From positions 1 to 24,739 of the forward strand of contig LT642301.1 of the NCBI GenBank assembly GCA_900128585.1: a stretch of 24,739 nucleotides of DNA, read 5' to 3'. Position numbers and translations under genes: made by a program. This DNA comes from Stramenopiles sp. TOSAG23-3 (lineage: Eukaryota > Sar). Every line of letters begins with the position of its first letter. Position 1 is the stretch's first letter. Positions 9,260-15,976 of the stretch are shown one piece after another. A model generated the notes under the pieces. It was given only the letters and a program-made list of their open reading frames with translations, did not search any database and had not been told where the DNA came from.

Positions 9260-10143
9260 TTTCCAATTGCTCTTATTTTTTTCCTGATGGACCCGTGGAT
9301 GGTATAGTTCCGTGGAAAAAACAGTCACTAAATAAAACGAAATGGGAAACCTAGATAATGAATGAATGGACCCAACATAAAATCTAAATCCAATTCCAAC
9401 TTCAATTTCAAATCCAATTCCAATTCCAAATGGAACCAATTGAACCAATTGAACAAAGTAAACATGAATCAATTTCGTTTAAACTTTTTTTTAATAAAAA
9501 TAATAATAAAAAAAAATATCTTTCTTAAGCTATAATTAAGGACTAGAAAGAAACTCAACATTTAGTAGAGATCAAAGTATTAATCATTTAAATTGCCACA
9601 CTTCTCTCAGATAAATATTTCATAGAAACCCAATTCCTTAAGTTTTGGTTTTGCATAAAAAGTGTGGGAGTTCGTTGGCTTTCTTCTTCATTTTTTGGAC
9701 TTTCTTTTAACAGGGGATTAGCATAGAGTAAAGTGAACGTATTTCGGTTACACATTTATTAATATTAACATAGCATCAATGATCCAATTATTTTCTAGAA
9801 GAAAGTATATAGAAAACAAAATTTTTTTGGGATTTTGAGATTTTGGGAAAAGGAAAGGTTGTTTTAAAAAGAAAAAGTACTTAATGCATGTGTGCGATGA
9901 ATTTTATGGATAAGAGAGGTGTGGGTGTAAAACTGCGGAAGTGTTTTCCATTGGATACTTGTTTTTTGAAAGTTAGAGATTGATTTGCATACGTCTTTAC
10001 ATCCCACGGTCCACGGTCCACGTTCGTTGCGAAACTTTCCTATCAGGGTTTTACCGCCATTGGCCATGACGATCGATGGTTGATTGAATTGATTGGTGGG
10101 CCATTGGAATTCCCATTGAGATTAAACGTTACTTTTTCATGCG
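9260..10143. other. Divergent AT-rich spacer
   Basis: 884 bp between ankyrin gene 1 and the methyltransferase-like gene; no gene is seen. It contains degenerate reiterations of AATTCCA and GAACCAATT at about 9381-9455, A/T runs at 9486-9516, a TTTCTTCTTC patch near 9680-9710, and a directly repeated ACGGTCC at about 10005-10021. Several CCATTGG-like words (CCAAT-box-like on one strand) sit at about 10057-10115, upstream of the ATG at 10144. Their function is unproven. Confidence 0.6.
9381..9455. repeat. Degenerate short tandem repeats (AATTCCA, then GAACCAATT)
   Basis: Reiterated variants of AATTCCA and CAATTTCA pass into two copies of GAACCAATT. The repeats are imperfect, typical of an eroding simple repeat, in the leader region of ankyrin gene 1. 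Confidence 0.75.
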
Positions 10144-11556
10144 ATGAATGCTCTTCCCTTTCGATTCGCGACGGTCTGCTACGTGCTAATTTCCGTGGTG
10201 GTCGGCCAGGATGTTCCGACGACCGAACTGTTCAATGACGACCGTTCCAATACGATGGGATTGGCGGTGAAAATAATTGGTCATGCCCTTTCCGCATTTG
10301 ATACGATCGTCATGGAAGACATAGATACGTTTGAAGTACCGTCCGATCAGTTTTATGTGCTGGCATCGTCGTTGTCGGTCGCGTGCCCAAGGAACATCTA
10401 CTCTAGCCAAGCGGCGCGTCTGAAACCGCTGGTGAAGCTTGGGGGGTGCTTGCGAGCGAGGTTTCACCCAGGCGCAGAGGCGTTGCAGAAAATAATCGGA
10501 GAAGACTTCATCCAAATTGTCTTTTTAGAGAACACCAGCGTGGACGAAGGGAAGACGAAGAACATCCTCGACGCGGCGCAAAACATTTTTGTGGTTGGCG
10601 ACGTCCGTTTCCCCGAGCGTATGTTCTGGAGCGTCCGCGAGCGCTATGTGTTCCCGTCCCTGTTCCACGTCCAAGTCCTGGAAAAAATGACGAGCGTGAC
10701 GACCACGATATCGCTGCCTTACTCAAAACTGGCCAACCCCGCCGAGGCGCTCTCTTTCAACGCGACGATTACTCCAGGGAGCGAGGAATCCTACAAGCAC
10801 GTGGTGAGGGAGTTCTGCCTCGCCTGCGATTTGGGGACCCTAGAGGAATGCACGGTGTTTCCACCGGTAGAAATGCCCGATGTATTTTGGACCCTAATCA
10901 ACAACCATTTCAGCAGCGGGCAGTACTACAGGGCTGCCGAATTGACGACTCGGGAGTCGTGCCGAAACAAGATTGCGAAGCGCTATGAATCCGTCCGGGC
11001 AGCCCGGGGAGATGTCCAGAATCATTTGGGCCTCATGCAAGCCCTTGCGGGGTCGGTCGACCACGTGACGGAGTTTGGGGTCCGTAGCGGTGTTAGTACC
11101 TTGGCATGGCTCATGGGGGGGGCGAAAACGGTGGTAGGGTATGATTTGAACGTGGCAGGGTTGGACGAGTTGCAAGAGGTTTGCAACGGCTGCGGCGACT
11201 CGTGCAGCGTACGGTTCGTGAAAGGGGACACGTCCAAAGTAAAAATAGACGCGACCGATTTATTATTCATTGACAGCTTGCACACGGGCGAACACTTGCG
11301 CAAGGAGCTGTCCCTGCACCACCCGAAAGTAAGCAAGTACATTGTACTCCATGACACCACGGCGTGCTGGGATGGTTTAAAACAGATGGGGGCATGGCAT
11401 TACGACCACCTTTGTCGGAAAAATTTCAACGACGTTCACCAGGAAGGGTTGGGCGCAGCAATCGACGAGTTCATGGAACGAAACGGCGGCACGTGGAAAC
11501 TGTTTGGAAAGAAAACGAACAACAATGGGCTGATTGTATTGGAACGTCGACCGTAG
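10144..11556 (+). CDS. Secreted or lumenal class I SAM methyltransferase-like protein
   Basis: 470 residues from the ATG at 10144 to TAG. Residues 1-22 (MNALPFRFATVCYVLISVVV then GQ) look like a signal peptide, so the protein probably enters the secretory pathway. Residues about 23-280 match nothing I recognise. Residues about 285-470 resemble the small class I methyltransferase domain of the CmcI/Methyltransf_24 type. The nucleotide-binding motif is VTEFGVRSGVST (308-319), followed by VVGYDLN (330-336) and the strand LLFIDSLHTGEHL with Asp376 and His380, then KYIVLHDT (398-405). The acceptor is unknown; relatives modify small molecules or sugars. A lumenal SAM-using enzyme is unusual, so a glycan or secreted-metabolite target is only inference. 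Codon bias is weaker than in its neighbours. Convergence with motif order makes the fold likely (about 0.8), activity less so. Confidence 0.8.
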   Translation: MNALPFRFATVCYVLISVVVGQDVPTTELFNDDRSNTMGLAVKIIGHALSAFDTIVMEDIDTFEVPSDQFYVLASSLSVACPRNIYSSQAARLKPLVKLGGCLRARFHPGAEALQKIIGEDFIQIVFLENTSVDEGKTKNILDAAQNIFVVGDVRFPERMFWSVRERYVFPSLFHVQVLEKMTSVTTTISLPYSKLANPAEALSFNATITPGSEESYKHVVREFCLACDLGTLEECTVFPPVEMPDVFWTLINNHFSSGQYYRAAELTTRESCRNKIAKRYESVRAARGDVQNHLGLMQALAGSVDHVTEFGVRSGVSTLAWLMGGAKTVVGYDLNVAGLDELQEVCNGCGDSCSVRFVKGDTSKVKIDATDLLFIDSLHTGEHLRKELSLHHPKVSKYIVLHDTTACWDGLKQMGAWHYDHLCRKNFNDVHQEGLGAAIDEFMERNGGTWKLFGKKTNNNGLIVLERRP

Positions 11557-12066
11557 ATTTTTCAGACCCATTATGTTGAGCAGCCGCTTATGACCAATTC
11601 ATTCAGAAACGAGAGAATGCAAAAGTTACAACACGCCGATTGTAAAAAAACATGAAGAAAAGGTTTCGCACGAAGAAGAAGAAGAAAGAAAGAAGAAGAA
11701 AAACTTAACCCGTTTCTTTCCAAAGCTTCAAATAATCAGTCAAGTACATGTTTTGTTCAAATAGTTTTAATATTTTACAATTGTATACTTTGTCAATTTA
11801 TACAATGTACATTCAATTCAAAAATTGAAATTTCAAAAACTCGAAAAAAAAACAACAAAAACAAAAAAAAAACGAAGAAAAAATCTCTTCTTTTCTTATG
11901 ACACGACGATGCCCGTATACAAGTTATAGAGTGTTGGTAGATAGATAGATAGATCGGATTTTGTAGGGAAGAACCGCGTCCACCGTTTCTCTGTTTTCTC
12001 GCCGCTTCGTCCCATTCTGTATGCTCCCATCGTGAACCTACGCGAGTAACAAACGACAACAAGAAC
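11557..12066. other. Spacer between tandem genes
   Basis: 510 bp AT-rich with no gene. A purine-rich GAA/GAAA tract lies at 11672-11704, just downstream of the methyltransferase-like gene. Poly(A)-like runs lie at 11840-11880. Pyrimidine-rich patches at 11884-11898 and 11980-12010 and a short TAGA repeat (11938-11954) precede the ATG of the reductase gene. Confidence 0.65.
11938..11954 (+). repeat. Short TAGA microsatellite
   Basis: Four TAGA units plus one base (17 bp) lie about 115 bp upstream of the reductase ATG. Confidence 0.9.
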
Positions 12067-13393
12067 ATGGCTTCCGTGGCAGATTCCGCTGCTTCCGTAC
12101 CGTCTCATGGGGAGAAGTGCTTCAACTTTCACGTGAAAGGGCAAGGGGGTAAAATCCCTCAAGTCGGGCTTGGAACGTCGACGTTGAAAGGGGACGAGTG
12201 TGTGAACGCCGTCAAGTCGGCCATAAAGGCTGGGTACCGCATGATTGATACCGCACTTTTGTACAACAACCACAAAGAGGTCGGGGACGGGATTCGCCAA
12301 GCGCTGAAGGACAACGGTTTGACGCGCGACGATATATTCCTCACGTCCAAGGTAGCCTTTTTCCCGCCGGACGCGTCGAACAATTCGTGGATGTTCAACG
12401 CGAACAACGTGAAGGGGAACGAAGAGGCCTCGATCGACACGTCCCTCGAAGAGCTTGGGTTTACGTACACGGACATGTTCCTCGTCCACAACCCTACGAC
12501 GACGCAGCACGAGTACAACTTTGCCAGCGTCCCGCATTTCTTCGAGCTCTTTGCGTTGAAGGGCAACGAGGGGGCGGTTGCCCCGGCAGTCCTCCCGAAC
12601 GGCCACCTCGTCCGCCCCCTTGTCATTGGGGGCGCCCACCAAGAGCACGCCCTGGTGACGGAGCCGACGACCTCGTTGAACGTTCGAGTGGCGACCTGGA
12701 AGGCGATGGAGAAGGCCAAACGGAACGGGAAGTGCCGGTACATTGGCGTCTCGAACTACACGAAGGAGCTCTTGGTGGAAATGAAGGAGTACGCCGAAAT
12801 CATGCCCGCCGTGAACCAGCTGGAGTACCACCCGAGGTTTGCGTCCCCAGAGCTTGTCAAGGCCGCGAAAGAGCTCGGCGTAGTCCTTATCGGGTACGGA
12901 ACGGGGCTTTCCATTCAGATCGAGAAGTGTCCTCCAGGCCCTTGCAAGCAAGAACGGGCGAAGCCCCCACCAAGTGCTTCTCCGGTGGATGAAGCAGCTC
13001 GGCATCGTCTCCATTCCCCGGTCCTCGTCCTTGGAGCACCAGAAAGAAAACATAAGCATCTTTGATTTTGAGCTGAGCGACGACGACATGATGACCTTGA
13101 GCAGGATGAACCAGCGCCACCCGTACTACTGGGACCCCGTGGTCTCCAACCAAACGTACCGGAACCAGGTCGTAAAGTTCGCCTTGAACAGCGCGGTGAA
13201 AGTGAAATCCGGGCTTTCGTCCCTCCAGGAAGGCGTCATGGACCGGTTCAACCAAATGCAAATCCCTGACGCGATCAACCGTATCCGTGGCAGCTTCAGC
13301 AGCAGCCCGGCGGAGGATGTCAGCAAGGAGGAAAAGTCTGAACCGGGGAATGCCGGGGAGCCAACGGTGGAGATAGACTTGGACGACAAGTGA
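12067..13393 (+). CDS. Aldo/keto reductase (frame broken near 12925-12931)
   Basis: ATG at 12067, final stop TGA 13391-13393. Removing one base in 12925-12931 gives about 441 residues. The AKR tetrad is complete: Asp61 and Tyr66 in MIDTALLYNN, Lys95 in FLTSKVAFF, His141 in MFLVHNP. Family motifs GVSNYTKEL and NQLEYHPRF are present. After the break the second frame reads VLQALASKNGRSPHQVLLRW then IPRSSSLEHQKENISIFDFE, the NADP-binding end of the barrel. The family reduces aldehydes and ketones with NADPH; substrate cannot be told. About 70 residues separate His141 from the next helix motif (TWKAMEKAKR) instead of the usual 30 or so, an insertion of roughly 38. A 90-residue acidic tail follows the barrel. 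The break is more likely a sequence error than a pseudogene, as all motifs are kept. Confidence 0.9.
12925..12931 (+). other. Frame break in the aldo/keto reductase
   Basis: The first frame is normal up to IQIEK and then becomes Pro/Cys-rich and non-homologous. The second frame, one base later, resumes at VLQALASKNGRSP. Dropping one base (for example the T at 12928) joins them as EKVLQALA. There is no homopolymer and no GT-AG pair of suitable length in the immediate vicinity. Confidence 0.85.
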
Positions 13394-13461
13394 AGAAGAG
13401 ACCGCTTAGATTTTAGAAGACCAGAAATGTTTTACACTTGAATTTATATTATATCAGTAAA

Positions 13462-13467
13462 AATAAA
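13462..13467 (+). promoter_or_regulatory. Probable poly(A) signal for the aldo/keto reductase
   Basis: AATAAA 69 bp after the stop codon, in an A-rich context. Motif evidence only. Confidence 0.4.
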
Positions 13468-13700
13468 AACTTAAAAAGAGATTCTTTACAAAACTTAAAA
13501 AAAGAAAATTGGCTGTTAATTTATAAGCAAAACTTAAAAAAACAAAAAGATAAGATCGTAAGTTGCAAGTTTTAAAGAAAAGCAATTAGAAAATTCTTTT
13601 TATTGTTGTTTCTAAGCGACGGTAATTCCAATCTCTCATTTTTAGCGCTTTCTAAACTTGTAGGGAATGAATGAGTAAGATAAGCTAAGTTTACCGTAAA

Positions 13701-13706
13701 TTTATT
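13701..13706 (-). promoter_or_regulatory. Probable poly(A) signal for ankyrin gene 2
   Basis: TTTATT on the plus strand reads AATAAA on the minus strand, 108 bp past the ankyrin gene stop. Confidence 0.4.
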
Positions 13707-13813
13707 TTCCTTCCTTCTTCGAAATAGTTTTTGTTTGTTAATTTCTAAAATAAACAGCATTTCAGAAAGGCAGTGCTTCTAAACATTTAGTTGGTTTGGG
13801 AGAACTGAAACCT

Positions 13814-14686
13814 TTATGGCCCCACCCCCTCCGCGCCCGCATCGTCCGCCTCTCCCGCCAGCTCGGCGTCCGTCTCTGCTGCTTCCGTGTTGTCCGTGAC
13901 TGGGACATCAGTGGCCACTTCCGTGTGCCCGCTGTTCCCGGCCTCCTTCGCATGATTATGCGACGTCCCGTCGAGCATGTCTACTGCTTCGTCGTGTTGT
14001 AAAAGCACGGCAATGTCTCGCGCGGTCTCCCCCTTATGGTTTTTAATGTCCAGCTTGGCGCCGGCGTCGATAAGGTACGCTAACGTATTTTTCGAATCGT
14101 ACCTGGCGCAGTAGTGGACGCAAGTTTCCCCATCGGAGTCGGTGACGTCTAACTGTGCCCCTGCCTTGTGCAACAGTTCGAACGTGTGGCTATTGTCGCT
14201 CTCTTCAAGCACCAGGTGGGCCGGGTAGAACCCGTCCTTGTTTGTTTCGTTCATTTTCGCCCCTTTCTCTAGCAAATACTTGACGCACTGTTCGTGCTCG
14301 CAGACGACCGCCCACATAAGTGCCGTCTGGTTGAAATTGTCCGTAAAGTCAACCGTTGCGTTGTACTGCTCTACCAGTATCTTCATCACGCCAATGTTCT
14401 CGTTGATGGCGGCTTCGATCAACGCGGTTTTTCCGCAGCCGTCGTACAACTCCTGGTCGTCCACTTCCCAGCCAGAGTCCAGCAACTGTTTGATGAGGTC
14501 CAAGTCAGGGTCGTGCGACGCCGACTCTACGTGCAACCGTTTTGTGCACGGCTCGTAGTTAAAGCTCACCCCGCGCGCACCGCAAACAAACATACGAAAC
14601 ATATCGCGCCCATTCCGGTCTTTCGCGCAAAACGGAAGGGCGAAAGAGGGTTCGTTCTTGTGCACGCCGGCGTTACTGTTCCCCAT
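13814..14686 (-). CDS. Ankyrin-repeat protein with N-terminal Met-Gly motif
   Basis: 290 residues ending in TAA. The ATG at 14686 gives MGNSNAGVHK, a possible N-myristoylation start, weaker than that of ankyrin protein 1 because position 6 is Ala. A start 8 residues upstream has no ATG advantage. Residues about 85-240 hold five ankyrin-like repeats, for example KTALIEAAINENIGVMKILV, QTALMWAVVCEHEQCVKYLL, GETCVHYCARYDSKNTLAYL and GETARDIAVLLQHDEAVDML. The last 50 residues are an acidic Glu/Ala/Thr tail with no recognised domain. Likely a protein-binding scaffold; its partner is unknown. It faces the reductase gene and diverges from the hydrolase gene. Confidence 0.88.
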   Translation of the reverse strand: MGNSNAGVHKNEPSFALPFCAKDRNGRDMFRMFVCGARGVSFNYEPCTKRLHVESASHDPDLDLIKQLLDSGWEVDDQELYDGCGKTALIEAAINENIGVMKILVEQYNATVDFTDNFNQTALMWAVVCEHEQCVKYLLEKGAKMNETNKDGFYPAHLVLEESDNSHTFELLHKAGAQLDVTDSDGETCVHYCARYDSKNTLAYLIDAGAKLDIKNHKGETARDIAVLLQHDEAVDMLDGTSHNHAKEAGNSGHTEVATDVPVTDNTEAAETDAELAGEADDAGAEGVGP

Positions 14687-15340
14687 GGTTTGATTATATA
14701 TATTTAGCAACCCCGTCGTCGACGCACCAGACTGAAATTTAAAAACTGTATAAAGACGACGACCTGTGCCCGTTGTATTCTATTAAGCAGCAACGCGCAC
14801 ACACGATTCCTCTCGCCTTCTCTTGTTTTTTTGTTTTGTTTGTCCTGATGGAAGCACTTGTGATGTTGTTTGGAACAATCAGAACCCTGGTCGTATAAGA
14901 AATGGTAGAGAGAGAGAGAGGGGAGAACATTTCTTCTTGTCTCGGGGAAGGGAAGGGAAGCGTTGCATCTTCCAAACATGTCAATCAAATGTATCAATAT
15001 CTTATTGCAATATTTATTATTAATAATAAAGAAGCGACGGAGGAAGGAAGAGGTAGGAAGAAAGAAGAAAGTGAAAGAAAGAAAAAAGAAAGAAAAGATC
15101 GATCCATTTCCATCGTTCGTTTCAGAAGTTTTAAGGATGTGTATCTTTTATCTGGAAAGTGGAAAGGAAAACAAACGAAGAAAGACTGATTGTTCGATTC
15201 GATTTGGTTTGGTTTGGGCATAAAATATTGTTCAATATCCTGATGATGGGGCATTTCCTTAAAGAATTGCAATTACTCACGATTCCAACAACAACAATTC
15301 AATTATCGGAACAGAGGGTTCAATTTGTTTTTGTATCCAA

Positions 15341-15378
15341 CAACAAACAAACAAACAAACAAACAACAAACAAACAAA
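15341..15378 (+). repeat. CAAA microsatellite
   Basis: Reiterated CAAA with a CAA interruption. Confidence 0.92.
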
Positions 15379-15650
15379 ATGATCCAAGGCCAAGGCGCCG
15401 CCGCACAAAGCACAAACACAAAAGAAAACAAAAGAAAACACAATTGTTGGTGAAGAAGAGTGAAGAATGAAGAAGAAGAAGAGTAAAAAGAGTGAAGATT
15501 GGAGTTCTGCGTTTTGTGGAGAGTTGAGTTGAGAGAAGAGAGAAGTTGAGATTATTGGGTTTTGCTTTTGCTTTTTGCTTTTTGTTTCTTTTGTAAAAAT
15601 ATATTTATAAATATCTTTCTTTCTTTGCATTTTGCATTTTCAATTAATTC

Positions 15651-15706
15651 CTTTTTCTCTTTTTGTTTCTTTCTTTCTTCTTCTTTCTTCTTTCTTCTTC
15701 CTTTTA
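15651..15706 (+). repeat. Polypyrimidine TTTC/TTC tract upstream of the hydrolase gene
   Basis: Nearly pure C/T with TTTC and TTC units, about 270-325 bp before the ATG at 15977. The only purine is an isolated G. A purine tract of opposite type lies about 150 bp further upstream (15449-15497). Confidence 0.85.
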
Positions 15707-15976
15707 AGTACAAATTATAAATACAACATTATATAGGAGATAAATAATAAGTTTATTAAAAATAAAAAAAAATAAAAATCAAATTCAAGAGATAATAGAT
15801 TGATCAAACGATAAACGATAAACGATATAAGCGATAACTAAATTGAAAAGAATGAAGGACGTTGTAGGAAAATGCAGGGGGACCGACGGAACATAAACAG
15901 TTTGACGATACACGATACGGTTGGAATTAGGAATTTGTTCGTTAATTAATCTTATTGTTCTTTTGGCGGTGAAGGA

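Larger units (their letters stand above)
13394..13813. other. Convergent AT-rich 3' spacer
   Basis: 420 bp between the facing reductase and ankyrin 2 genes; no gene is seen. Probable AATAAA poly(A) signals exist for both: plus strand 13462-13467, 69 bp after the reductase stop, and minus strand 13706-13701, about 108 bp past the ankyrin stop. Confidence 0.65.
14687..15976. other. Long divergent spacer between ankyrin 2 and the hydrolase gene
   Basis: 1.29 kb AT-rich, with no gene I can support. Contents: an AG-rich patch at 14899-14962, a purine tract at 15040-15100 (both pyrimidine on the ankyrin sense strand), a CAAA repeat at 15341-15378, purine-rich DNA at 15449-15497 and a pyrimidine tract at 15651-15706 (sense for the hydrolase gene). 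Short open frames here are low-complexity translations of these tracts. Confidence 0.65.

Noticed and set aside
12927-12937. A mini-intron (GTGTCCTCCAG) as cause of the reductase frame break
   Set aside because: Its 11-base length does not restore the frame (a length of 3n+1 is needed) and it would remove conserved residues.
719-13393. Euplotes-type programmed +1 frameshifting as the cause of both breaks
   Set aside because: That system needs a stop codon at a slippery AAA site; neither break has one. Sequence error remains the simpler view, though not proven.
15184-15200. GTTCGATTC B-box-like word in a spacer
   Set aside because: No matching A-box, acceptor stem or anticodon arm nearby; the flanks are simple A/G or T/G sequence.
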